Part shown: piece after piece, positions 23,887-31,700 of the stretch
Numbering within the stretch: position 1 is the first letter of the stretch
How the letters are laid out: each line of letters starts with the position of its first letter
NCBI GenBank assembly: GCA_035295665.1
Contig: DATGIQ010000488.1
Location: forward strand, 1 to 35,604
Origin: DATGIQ01 sp035295665
Lineage (GTDB): Bacteria > Planctomycetota > Planctomycetia > Gemmatales > Gemmataceae
Direction: 5' to 3'
DNA length: 35,604 nucleotides
Made by a program: the position numbers and the translations under genes
Notes under the pieces: generated by a model
Databases searched by the model: none
What the model saw: the letters and a program-made list of their open reading frames with translations, nothing else
What the model was told of the DNA's origin: nothing

Positions 23887-24066
23887 ATGACAATCCGCCA
23901 ACTTCTCGATGAATTAACCGCCCTCCGCAGGACTCTGGAGCGTGCCGTCCGTAAACTGGAACACATCCGTAATCAGATCCATGCGGCGGTGCAATACGCA
24001 TCGCCAGAACCGCCGAACGAGGCTCTCCAGCGGAAGCTTCCAAAGAAACCCCCAAGCGAGCGCTAA
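23887..24066 (+). CDS. Small coiled-coil protein
   Basis: A 59-residue frame starting MTIRQLLDELTALRRTLERA with GAGAAAGG upstream. Residues 4-43 have a heptad pattern of leucine and isoleucine and are likely one long helix or coiled coil; the tail is proline- and lysine-rich (KLPKKPPSER). No family is recognised. Small proteins of this kind are common in phage-like elements. No enzymatic residues are visible. Confidence 0.55.
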   Translation: MTIRQLLDELTALRRTLERAVRKLEHIRNQIHAAVQYASPEPPNEALQRKLPKKPPSER

Positions 24067-24460
24067 GCACACAACACCTTCCAGCCTGCCAATCCGGCAG
24101 CCCTTGTTCTAGGGGTAAAAATTCCAGGAGCGTAAGGTAGTTGGGGTTGGGCGGTGGGTGGGGGGCCTGGGGCGGGGTCTGGACAGGAGCGTGCACGCAG
24201 CAGCACACCGCTCCGCCGATGCTGCATGCGGTTCGCCACGACCCCTGCACCAGCCGGCACCCAGGCAGCCGCGTCGCAGCTACTATGCTGCTCGCTCTGG
24301 TCTGCTCCCCTCTACGGACCAGCGATGGAGCCATGTCCGTGGACAGGAGACGAGCGTGCGGGGTAAGGACGGGGTCCGTGTGCAGAGGGAATGAAGCAGG
24401 CTCCAAAGAGGGCTGAAGCAAGGCTGAAACAGCAAGGCAACTGACGGCAGCGCGGTCCCG
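24067..24460. other. Non-coding gap containing the G-tract
   Basis: About 395 bases between convergent genes. Besides the G-rich run at 24143-24177 I see no gene. Open frames here are a by-product of GC-rich low-complexity sequence, including a 219-codon minus-strand frame antisense to the coiled-coil gene. Confidence 0.5.
24143..24177 (+). other. Putative G-quadruplex
   Basis: Six G-runs (lengths 4, 3, 3, 6, 4 and 4) are separated by loops of 1-4 bases, well within the usual G4 rule of four runs of at least three G with loops of 1-7. The tract lies between two convergent genes and could act in replication, termination or recombination. Confidence 0.75.
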
Positions 24461-24799
24461 TCACTTCCGCTTCGGCAACCGGCCAGCGCAGGCCTTCTTC
24501 ACAACGGCTGTTTCGGAGGGAGACTGCTTGCGAGGCCGGTCAGGTCCCCTCGAAGGGGCTGAGGCTTCCTCTGGAAGGGCATCCAGGGTGAATGCCATAC
24601 AGGTAACGCCAAGGGCTCGGGCTAAGACTAAGACCAGCGGCCATGCTGGCTCCTGGACACCGCGTTCCAGCTTCGCCACGGTGAACACATTACATCCCGC
24701 TTGGTCGGCAAGCTGCCGCTGACTGAGGCCGGCCTGCGTGCGCAAGGCTCGTAGGCGACCCCCGAACCCCGTTGGCGGCCAGCCACCTTGCTTGGTCAT
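24461..24799 (-). CDS. XRE-family transcriptional repressor
   Basis: A 112-residue protein with a standard XRE/Cro-CI helix-turn-helix: LRALRTQAGLSQRQLADQAG (17-36) followed by VFTVAKLERGVQEPAWPLV (38-56) and LARALGVTCM. The remaining ~45 residues are polar, basic and likely disordered, with no peptidase or ligand domain. GAGGGAG precedes the ATG. Three copies of a palindrome lie in the divergent region just upstream, one inside its own promoter. It is therefore probably an autoregulated repressor that also controls the rightward gene run, like a phage immunity switch. Confidence 0.9.
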   Translation of the reverse strand: MTKQGGWPPTGFGGRLRALRTQAGLSQRQLADQAGCNVFTVAKLERGVQEPAWPLVLVLARALGVTCMAFTLDALPEEASAPSRGPDRPRKQSPSETAVVKKACAGRLPKRK

Positions 24800-24831
24800 C
24801 GCTCCCTCTCAAGAAAAAAGGCGACAGCCCA

Positions 24832-24860
24832 AGTATAGCCTCTAGAGGCGGTTCCGACAA
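24832..24860 (-). promoter_or_regulatory. XRE gene promoter with operator O1 in the spacer
   Basis: On the minus strand, -35 TTGTCG (24855-24860) and -10 TATACT (24832-24837) are 17 bases apart. The palindrome GCCTCTAGAGGC (24838-24849) fills the spacer, so a bound repressor would block RNA polymerase. Confidence 0.7.
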
Positions 24861-24872
24861 TCCCAAAGGAAC

Positions 24873-24886
24873 TAGCCTCTAGCGGC
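24873..24886 (+). promoter_or_regulatory. Operator O2 (imperfect)
   Basis: TAGCCTCTAGCGGC differs from the other two copies by one base in the right half. It lies between the two divergent promoters, directly beside the rightward -35, and may allow cooperative binding. Confidence 0.6.
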
Positions 24887-24914
24887 TTGGCACCTAGCCT
24901 CTAGAGGCTATGTT
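24887..24914 (+). promoter_or_regulatory. Rightward promoter with operator O3 in the spacer
   Basis: -35 TTGGCA (24887-24892) and -10 TATGTT (24909-24914) are 16 bases apart. A perfect 16-base palindrome, TAGCCTCTAGAGGCTA (24895-24910), covers the spacer and touches the -10. This promoter would drive the run of genes from 25140. Confidence 0.65.
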
Positions 24915-25139
24915 TGAATGTCACCTCTGATGACGCTTGCTCTTTGACAACCCGCTGTCTCGCCAACCTGAACAGGGCACCGCACGGTAGTCGGGGGAAA
25001 CGGGACAGCCAGGCGGAAGCGGCTGACGCCGCAACCCCCCGTGGCACCGGCAAAGAGCACGGCCCACGGGGAAGGTCGTCCGGTACGAGTCCGGAATGTG
25101 ATCAGCAAGAGCGAAACCTTCCACCAGGAGCACCACACC
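24915..25139 (+). other. Long structured leader of the rightward genes
   Basis: About 220 bases lie between the predicted transcription start and the first ATG. The leader is rich in possible stems, for example around 24997-25041 (GGGGG with CCCCCC). It contains a T-arm-like hairpin at 25079-25095 (TCCGG-TACGAGT-CCGGA: 5-bp stem, 7-base loop). No known riboswitch family is recognised. Confidence 0.5.
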
Positions 25140-25388
25140 ATGACGAGCGCGTCCGCCAATCCCAGCAAACTGGCTATCCTGTTCCGCGACATCGCCACAC
25201 TTGGCGGCAAAGATGCCAGCTTCATGGCGAACGTCATCCTGCATCACCACCAGCGGCCGATGACGAAGCTGCGGGGGTTGCTCAAGCTCTTGCGGGCCGG
25301 CCACCGCATCCGCACCGCGTCGTTCAGCCTGAACGTCCTGGTGATCGACGACCAGCGGACGGAATGGAGCCGGCTGGAAGAGGCGTAA
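25140..25388 (+). CDS. Small hypothetical protein
   Basis: An 82-residue protein, first gene of the rightward run controlled by the XRE operators. No family is recognised. It is probably mixed alpha/beta: KLAILFRDIATLGGKDASFM, then MTKLRGLLKLLRAGHRIRTA, ending in a likely strand SLNVLVIDD. There are no membrane or signal segments. AGGAG lies nine bases before the chosen ATG. The frame continues upstream into the leader, but there the predicted residues are poor. Confidence 0.65.
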   Translation: MTSASANPSKLAILFRDIATLGGKDASFMANVILHHHQRPMTKLRGLLKLLRAGHRIRTASFSLNVLVIDDQRTEWSRLEEA

Positions 25389-25401
25389 CGATCCCGCAGC
25401 A

Positions 25402-25424
25402 CTCACGCCCCTGGCACCGGGCCG
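25402..25424 (+). promoter_or_regulatory. Leader hairpin before the SWIM gene
   Basis: GCCCCTGGC and GCCGGGGGC pair over 9 positions (one G-T) around the loop ACCGG, within about 25409-25431, ahead of the ribosome binding site of the next gene. It is one of several strong hairpins found in the leaders of this gene run. Coordinates are approximate to a few bases. Confidence 0.4.
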
Positions 25425-25455
25425 GGGGCAATCCAACGGAACCAGAGGAAAGAAC

Positions 25456-25749
25456 ATGGCACTTCTCGCAACCCGCACGTCCAGGCCCAAGTCCAAGGCC
25501 AAACAGCGATTCTTCAGCATTACGTTCCATATCGAAGGCACAGAGTACCGGATTAGCCCACTGGCGATTGATCCGAGCATTGGCCACAAAGCGTTCCGCT
25601 TTGCCAAGCAAGGCGGCGACGAAGCCGTCTATGACGTGCATGTTGATGCGCACGGCACCCACTGCCAGTGCCTGGGATTCCTCCGGCACGGCCACTGCAA
25701 ACACGCCGATACGATCCGAGCAGCCGAACAGGTCTTTCGACTGTCCTGA
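25456..25749 (+). CDS. SWIM-type zinc-finger small protein
   Basis: A 97-residue protein. A basic N-terminus (1-18) precedes two or three likely strands (RFFSITFHIEGTEYRISPL) and then a C-terminal SWIM-like zinc site: C70-x-C72 followed by GHCKHAD with C81-x-H83. SWIM domains bind DNA or protein and occur in transposases, helicases and recombination factors. Here the domain stands alone, so a DNA-binding or recombination-related role is only a suggestion. GAGGAAAG precedes the ATG. It follows the 82-residue gene by 67 bases, separated by a strong hairpin. Confidence 0.75.
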   Translation: MALLATRTSRPKSKAKQRFFSITFHIEGTEYRISPLAIDPSIGHKAFRFAKQGGDEAVYDVHVDAHGTHCQCLGFLRHGHCKHADTIRAAEQVFRLS

Positions 25750-25861
25750 CCCGCCCTCCCCATCGACCTAGACCTGGAACGCAGAGGACGGCACGGAAGC
25801 CATAATGCGGCCTCCCGCTGGGGAGCCGGCTCCAAGCCCGGACAGATAAGGAGCAAGACCC

Positions 25862-26122
25862 ATGACCCGATCCGACGAACAGATTCTGGCTGAGGTATGC
25901 CAGAGCATGGAGCAGCAGCGTGCGCTTGCTGGTGAAGGCAAGTGCATCCGCTGCGGTCAACCCGCCCCAGCGCTCTGCTACCAATGCGACCGCTGCCTCT
26001 GGCACGATGCCGATATCGTCCTCACCGGCACCCGTACACGGAGGGCCCAGAAATGGCTACCTTCCGCGCGGTCGCCCGCGTCGTGTTCTACCTGGCTGTC
26101 GTACCGGTCGAGCTGCTTGTGA
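25862..26122 (+). CDS. Small zinc-ribbon protein
   Basis: An 86-residue frame with AAGGAGC before the ATG. Residues 1-25 are helical; KCIRCGQPAPALCYQCDRCLW (about 27-47) has paired cysteines typical of a zinc ribbon. After about residue 55 the sequence becomes compositionally odd (serine, arginine, cysteine) and overlaps the next gene's start by 70 bases in another frame. This suggests either a natural out-of-frame overlap or loss of an earlier stop. The zinc ribbon could bind nucleic acid; no family is named. Confidence 0.6.
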   Translation: MTRSDEQILAEVCQSMEQQRALAGEGKCIRCGQPAPALCYQCDRCLWHDADIVLTGTRTRRAQKWLPSARSPASCSTWLSYRSSCL

Positions 26123-26181
26123 TTGTCGCCCTCCTCGAGTGGTGGGCGCGGCGTAAGCAAGCACTCGCAGCTTCCCGCTGA
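26053..26181 (+). CDS. Small membrane protein
   Basis: A 42-residue frame starting MATFRAVARVVFYLAVVPVE and continuing LLVIVALLEWWARRKQA. It has one strong hydrophobic segment (about residues 9-30) with a basic C-terminal end, as expected for a single-pass inner-membrane peptide. GGAGG lies ten bases before the ATG. It overlaps the end of the zinc-ribbon frame in a different phase. Function is unknown; a holin-like, toxin-like or anchoring role is possible but unsupported. Confidence 0.6.
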   Translation: MATFRAVARVVFYLAVVPVELLVIVALLEWWARRKQALAASR

Positions 26182-26190
26182 GCGCTCGTT

Positions 26191-26231
26191 GGCCCGAATC
26201 GCGGTTTTCCGGCTTCGCAACCGGACGGGCC
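26191..26231 (+). other. tRNA-like leader hairpin (T-arm plus acceptor-like stem)
   Basis: GGCCCG (26191-26196) pairs with CGGGCC (26226-26231), closing a domain whose 3' part is a T-arm-like hairpin, TCCGG (26208-26212) and CCGGA (26221-26225) around CTTCGCAA. The 3' strand of the outer stem directly follows the T-stem as in a tRNA. There is no anticodon or D arm. It lies 27 bases before the ATG at 26258. Confidence 0.5.
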
Positions 26232-26257
26232 CTTTCTCCCCGGAACAGGAGCACCCT

Positions 26258-26701
26258 ATGATCCGAACGCTTTTGCACGGCCACGTCTCACCGGAGACGG
26301 CCTACGTGGTCCAAGACTACCCGTTTGGCTTCCGGCTGCGGTGCAAGATCCGGTATTGGATCGAGACGGCCGACAAGGGCGCCAAGAAAGGCGCCATGCG
26401 GTTTGTGTCCCAAACCACCGATCCGCGTAAGTCCGGGGAATTCTGGAACAAGCCGAAGGCCGGTACGTATCACGACCTGGTGGTGATGTTCGTGGACGAA
26501 GTGGGCCATGTGCATTGTGATGTCATCGGTCTGTGGGCAATGGTCGAGTGCTTTGCCCAGTTTCGCCAGAACTACGGATGCCAGCTCAGCGAAGCACAAG
26601 CCAAGCGGCTGGAGCTGCTGGAAGCCTACTCCCGCCGCTCCTCTCCCACCAGCTGGGCCGAATGGGATGCCAAACAGGCGAACACACCGGCGAACCGGTA
26701 A
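26258..26701 (+). CDS. Hypothetical protein
   Basis: A 147-residue soluble protein without a recognised family. Residues 10-75 look beta-rich (AYVVQDYPFGFRLRCKIRYW, MRFVSQTTDPRKSGEFWNKP); the middle has strands (TYHDLVVMFVDEVGHVHCDV), and the end is helical (LSEAQAKRLELLEAYSRR). Proteins of this kind, with a conserved 'YPFGFRLRCKIRYWIET' stretch, would be expected in planctomycete or phage accessory DNA, but I cannot name one. AGGAG lies eight bases before the ATG. Its leader is nearly identical around the ribosome binding site to that of the AAA+ gene. Confidence 0.65.
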   Translation: MIRTLLHGHVSPETAYVVQDYPFGFRLRCKIRYWIETADKGAKKGAMRFVSQTTDPRKSGEFWNKPKAGTYHDLVVMFVDEVGHVHCDVIGLWAMVECFAQFRQNYGCQLSEAQAKRLELLEAYSRRSSPTSWAEWDAKQANTPANR

Positions 26702-26729
26702 GCCTGGTCCATCCTGCACCCAAGCCGTT

Positions 26730-26778
26730 GGCGCCGCCGGAAAGGGCCGGCAGGCGGGTTCGAGTCCCGCACGGCGCC
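26730..26778 (+). other. Compact tRNA-like structure in a gene leader
   Basis: GGCGCCG (26730-26736) pairs with CGGCGCC (26772-26778) as a 7-bp acceptor-like stem. Inside are a CCGG/CCGG hairpin (26737-26750) and a perfect T-arm-like hairpin GCGGG-TTCGAGT-CCCGC (26754-26770). At 49 bases it is too short for a canonical tRNA and has no anticodon arm. It lies 27 bases before the AAA+ gene start. Confidence 0.6.
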
Positions 26779-26805
26779 TTGATCTCCCCGGAACAGGAGC
26801 AACCC

Positions 26806-27453
26806 ATGATTCCACTGTTTGAACGATACCGTCCGAGGTCCTTCGCTGAAGTGGTCGGTCAAGACAAAGTGGTCGCGCGCATCCAAGCACTTGCCAAACG
26901 CGGGCTTGGAGGGAGGGCGTTTTGGCTGACAGGCCAATCGGGAACCGGAAAAACCACCTTGGCCCGCTTACTCGCTGCCGAAGTCGCCGATGACTTCATG
27001 ATCCGCGAGATTGACGCCGGCACCCTCACGGTTTCGGCACTGACCGAACTGGAGCAAGAGACGGCGCTGTCGGGCTGGGGCAACAAGGCGGGACGGGCCG
27101 TGATTATCAATGAGTCGCATGGCCTCCGGCGGGATACCATCCGGCAATTGCTCGTGACCCTGGAGCGCATCCCCGGTCACGTTCTGTGGATCTTCACCAC
27201 AACCAATGAGGCGCAGGAAGCGCTCTTTGAAGATTACCCTGATGCTTCGCCGCTCTTATCCCGCTGTTTGCGGCTTGATCTGGCTCGCCGCGATCTGGCC
27301 AAAGCCTTCGCTCTGCGCGCCCAGTGGATCGCTCAGCAAGAGGGCTTGGACGGGCGTCCTCTGGACACTTACCTCCGGCTGGTGCAAAAGCACCGGCAGA
27401 ACCTGAGGGCTGTCCTTCAAGAGGTCGAAGCCGGCGCCATGCTCGCCGAGTGA
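26806..27453 (+). CDS. Minimal AAA+ clamp-loader-like ATPase
   Basis: A 215-residue AAA+ protein starting MIPLFERYRPRSFAEVVGQD, the usual opening of RFC/DnaX/RarA-type ATPases. Walker A is GQSGTGKT (43-50). The Walker B region reads VIINES (99-104), with asparagine where DE is usual, so hydrolysis may be altered. Sensor 1 is TTTNE (131-135) and the SRC arginine-finger motif is LLSRC (150-154). It stops soon after the lid (to ~215), lacking the collar domain of full clamp loaders, which are usually over 300 residues. It could load a clamp or remodel a replication complex for the element. AGGAG precedes the ATG; upstream in-frame codons overlap the previous gene and are not used. Confidence 0.82.
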   Translation: MIPLFERYRPRSFAEVVGQDKVVARIQALAKRGLGGRAFWLTGQSGTGKTTLARLLAAEVADDFMIREIDAGTLTVSALTELEQETALSGWGNKAGRAVIINESHGLRRDTIRQLLVTLERIPGHVLWIFTTTNEAQEALFEDYPDASPLLSRCLRLDLARRDLAKAFALRAQWIAQQEGLDGRPLDTYLRLVQKHRQNLRAVLQEVEAGAMLAE

Positions 27454-27483
27454 AGGATTACTCCTGCAATAAGCCGTAAGGTG

Positions 27484-27528
27484 CGACGGAGAAGCCGGCA
27501 GGACAATCATTCTCCCGCACGGTGTCCT
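27484..27528 (+). other. Degenerate copy of the tRNA-like leader
   Basis: GCCGGCAGG (27494-27502) and TCCCGCACGG (27513-27522) match the corresponding parts of the structure at 26730-26778, as does the preceding AAGCCGT. Here the arms AGGACA (27500-27505) and TGTCCT (27523-27528) pair instead. The T-arm is lost, so this looks like a decayed or diverged copy in the 184-base gap before the next gene. Confidence 0.45.
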
Positions 27529-27637
27529 CTTTGCTGATAACCACGTTGCTTTTATCTCGGTGAGGGTGCATCCGAGTGTGTCGCTGTGCCCGCAGCGGCT
27601 GCATTTCCATTTACGCCTGCGTGAAAGGAACCGATTC

Positions 27638-28072
27638 ATGGCTCATGAATCTGAGTCCCTCACCGCCTGGCAAAGAGCCTGGCGATACGGCATTGCACCC
27701 AGCCTCTCCGCCAAGGGCCTCTTGGCGTTGCAGCAAGCCCTCGAACGCGGTGATCCTGCCTTGATCCAGGGAGCCACCATTGTGCCACCGCCGTTGCAGG
27801 CTGTGCAAAATTGGTCAGTGGAGGCAGCCTGTGCAATCGGCTATGCCGGCTGGCGAGGAGAAGGTTTGAATACCGTGGCACAGGTCGAAGCGTTCTTCGC
27901 CCATGTCTGCTTTGAAGCTGATCAAGAGCTTGGAGAGCCGGCCGCGGCAAGTTACTTTCTCAACGCTTACGACACATGGACCAGGTCGGAAATGCGCCGG
28001 CTACTGCTGCCAGAGGTCAACCTGGCTTTAGCCCAGCGGGGTGGTCAGCAAGACGATGTACTGTGCACCTAA
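27638..28072 (+). CDS. Hypothetical protein
   Basis: A 144-residue, largely helical soluble protein. AAAGGA precedes the ATG. Notable stretches are TAWQRAWRYGIAPSLSAKGL (near 9-28), WSVEAACAIGYAGWRGEG (near 58-75) and VEAFFAHVCFEADQELGEP (near 82-100). No family, metal site or membrane segment is recognised. It is the last gene of the rightward run before a 700-base gap, and may be a small accessory protein of the element. Confidence 0.6.
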   Translation: MAHESESLTAWQRAWRYGIAPSLSAKGLLALQQALERGDPALIQGATIVPPPLQAVQNWSVEAACAIGYAGWRGEGLNTVAQVEAFFAHVCFEADQELGEPAAASYFLNAYDTWTRSEMRRLLLPEVNLALAQRGGQQDDVLCT

Positions 28073-28780
28073 CCCACGCACGATCATCGCCGCTCGCACC
28101 GAAGCGATCTCTGGGCAGAAGGAAAGCGTTCTCGTTTTCGGGCCTGGCATGAAGCGAATTCAGGTGGAGTCGCCAAGTATGTTGACACGCGAACGCACGT
28201 GGCCTAGGGTTTGGTTACGACGGTGACGGATGCCTGCAGCCCACGGGATTCGAACAGTTCTGTGGCCGCTGCTCAATCGGCCTGTTCAACCTTGACACAG
28301 CAAACTCGTGGTAAGGCAAGAGTGCTCCTCTCTGGCCTCATCGCACGCCGTTCGCGAACCGGGTGATATCCAGGCTCCGAACGATTGAGGTTGAGCGGAT
28401 TCCATGTGCCTTTGGGTTCCCGTCCTCGTCTTCCAGTCGCACGGGTCCTCTATGGCATTTCGCGGAACCTACAAGAGAAGAGAAGCCATGTTCAGACCCC
28501 GTCTGCCCATTCTGCCTTACGCCAGGATCGCTCCCTTTCCCCTGGCCTGTCCCCTCGATTATCCCTGCGAGTTTCACGACCCAAACGGCCCACGAAACCA
28601 CGTTCAATCCTCCTTGCTTTAACCTTCGCACGATGACCGCCGGAACTCCCTAACCCGGAGTCCGAACGGTCAGGTGCGGTGCGGCATCGGAACCGATGCC
28701 GTCGAGGCAATGCGCCGGCGCTGTGCGCGAAGCGCCATGCCCAGTACGGCCAGTACGCTCTCTTTTCCGAGGAGAATCCC
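28073..28780. other. Long gap before the second giant gene
   Basis: About 700 bases without a supported gene. At 28240-28265 (minus strand) there is a TTCGAAT loop, but its stem does not pair well. An interrupted palindrome GGCATCGG-AA-CCGATGCC lies at 28683-28700, about 80 bases before the giant gene, and may be an operator or leader hairpin. Several short frames near 28385-28650 lack ribosome binding sites and family features. Confidence 0.45.
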
Positions 28781-31700
28781 ATGAAGCCGCTTAACATATC
28801 CCGATCCCAGTCTGAACCTCGCCGTCCTCTGAGACGCCGGCCAGGCTTTGAATCGCTCGAAGACCGGATCCACCCTGGAGATGCCTTGGCAGGGTATTTC
28901 CTCGCCGGGCTCGGATTGATGACCATGCCCACCACTTCGGGGCAGATGGATGCTGCTCTGACGGGGCCGGATGCTTGGAGTTCCAGAGTCCCGGACCAGC
29001 AAAGGAACCCTGCCAGCAATGACTTGATTGCGGTCAGTTCTCCGCCGAATGAGGCCGGCTCGTCCACACCGGCGGCACAACCGCAGAACAGTCAAGACGA
29101 CGCTGGCAGCAACGTGCCCTCTGGGCACCGCTCCGGGAGAGAGGGCGATCCGCTGTCCGCTGACTTTGTTTCGGATTTAATGAGTTTCTGGGATACATTC
29201 GGTACGAGACCTAGTCCTGTTCGCCCGCAAGAATCCCAGGCTCCTTCAAACCTCGGACTCACCATCGATGCGGGAGGCATCTCTGCGGGTTCCTCCGATG
29301 CAAACTTTTCTGCAATCGCCGGCATGATGGCCGATATCCCGCAGGCTGAGACCAGTTCACCACATGCCAGTGGGATGTCCCTGCCTTCCAACAGCACGTT
29401 CCCAGGGCCGACTCCCTCGACTCCTTCGCCCAATTCACAAAGTGGGACGAATGCAATTTCAAGCATGAACCCTTCCGGGGCAAACCCAAGTTTGCCGAGC
29501 GGGCAAGCGAGTCCATCGTCAGCCGCTGCTACGAATGCAGACGCATCGGCAAAGGCAACACAGGCCTTGGCCCAGACTCCGCTGATGTTCGAGCCCAACA
29601 TGGGGCAGACGGATTCCCAGGTCCAGTTCTTGGTCCGCGGTAGCGGATACACGGCCTTCCTGACCGCCACTGATCAGGTGCTGGAATTGCCGGGGGCGAC
29701 GCCAGTGGTCGCCTCGCCGGCCAGTGGGCCGGGCCCCTTGGGCAAGCTCAGCTTGCCACATGCTCCGGTCAATTTGAATTCCGGCAACACTGGCACAACC
29801 GACGCTGCTCCCAACGTGGTGACCATGCACCTAATCGGGTCCAGTGCAGCGGTGCAGCCGATCGGTCAAGATCCACTCGAAACCCGCACCAACTATTTCA
29901 TCGGTAACGATCCAACAAAATGGCATACCGACATCCCCAACTACGGGCAGGTCTTGTATCCGAGCGTCTACCCGGGGGTGGACCTCGTTTACCACAGTAG
30001 TAGTGATCATCAGCTGGAGTACGATTTCGTCGTGGCTCCAGGCGTCGATCCCGGCGTCGTTCAAATGGCTGCACAGGGGACGCACAACATTCGTGTGGAT
30101 GCGCAGGGCAATCTGGTTCTATCGACATCCGGGTCTGACTTGGTAGAACACGCCCCCGGAATCTATCAGGACGAGGACGGAGTACGGCACGCGGTGGCAG
30201 GACGTTATGTACTCGAAGGTGCCGAGCAGGTCGGCTTCCAGGTGGACGCGTACGACCGCTCACGACCGCTAGTAATCGACCCGTCACTCAGCTACTCCAC
30301 CTACCTTGACGGCTCAGTGGATAGTTACGGCGAGAGCATCGCGGTTGACAGTACTGGCAGTGCCTACGTGACCGGGTACACGGCGTCGACCGACTTCCCG
30401 ATACGGAACGCCCTGCAAATGACCAATAACGGTGCTTTTTACAATGCGTTCGTTGCCAAGCTTAACGCGACTGGGAATGCTCTGGCCTACTCCACTTACC
30501 TAGGCGGCTCTTATGAGGATGAGGCCTACGGCATTGCGGTCGATAGCTCCGGCAATGCTTACGTTACTGGGTACACGGAGTCGGCAAACTTTCCAACCAC
30601 AGCCGGGGCGTTCCAGACGAGCTTGCGCGGCTTCCCGAACGCGTTCGTGGCCAAACTCAACTCCTCCGGCAGTTCCCTACTCTATTCCACTTTCTTGGGC
30701 GGTAATGCTTCCGATCAGGCGGCTGGCATTGCGGTGGATGCTGCGGGAGAAGCTTTTGTGACCGGCTCCACGTCCTCGACAAACTTCCCAACCACCACCG
30801 GGGCGTTCCAGTCGAGCTTGCAAGGCCAGGTAGATGCCTTCGTAACCAAGCTGAACGCCCTCGGCAGCTCCCTGCTCTACTCCACCTACTTGGGCGGGAG
30901 CTTGGGCAGCGGCTCTAGTGCAACGGGCATTGCGGTGGACACTGCGGGAGAAGCTTTTGTGACCGGCTCCACGTTCTCAACAAACTTCCCAACCACCGCC
31001 GGGGCCTTCCAGACCAACTTGCAGGGCAGCGGCACTAACGCGTTCGTGACCAAACTAAACGCTTCTGGCAGCTCCCCCCTTTACTCGACCTATCTGGGGG
31101 GCAGCGGCCATCTCAACGGCGGTGATCGTGCTCTTGGCATTGCGGTGGACACTGCGGGAGAAGCTTTTGTGACCGGCATCACGACCTCGACAAACTTCCC
31201 AACCACAACTGGGGTGTTCCAGTCGAGCTTGCCCGGCCCCGAAAGCGCCTTCGTAACCAAGCTGAACACCCTCGGCAGCTCCCTGCTCTACTCCACCTAT
31301 TTGGGCGGGAGCAACTTTGACGAAGCAACCGGTATTGCGGTGGACGGCGCGGGAAACGCCTACGTCACCGGCGAGACTGCCTCTGGCGACTTTCCGACGC
31401 AGAATCCCCTGCAAGCGCAATATTATGGTCTTACTAGCAATGCATTTGTGACGAGGTTGAGCTCGGGCGGCAACCTTCTGCTATACTCCACCTACCTAGG
31501 CGGCTCGGGCAGTGATTACGGTAGCGCTATCGCAGCTGACAGCTCCGGCAATGTCTACTTAACAGGAGCGACAAGTTCCTCCAATTTTCCGACCCAAAAT
31601 CCGTTTCAGTCGTCGTTCAGCGGAGTGAATGGAGGGGACGACGCCTTTGTGGCGAGAGTCAGCCCATTCGGCACCGCTCTTATGCACACGCCCACGCCTA

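Noticed and set aside
23762..24421. Minus-strand frame of 219 codons
   Set aside because: It is antisense to the small coiled-coil gene and the G-rich tract, with proline- and cysteine-rich low-complexity residues and no family pattern.
24960..25060. Cobalamin-type or other known riboswitch in the leader before 25140
   Set aside because: The stems are strong, but no conserved riboswitch core such as the B12 box is seen.
28235..28270. Possible tRNA on the minus strand, because of a TTCGAAT loop
   Set aside because: The five bases on each side do not form a T-stem, and no acceptor, anticodon or D arm can be drawn.
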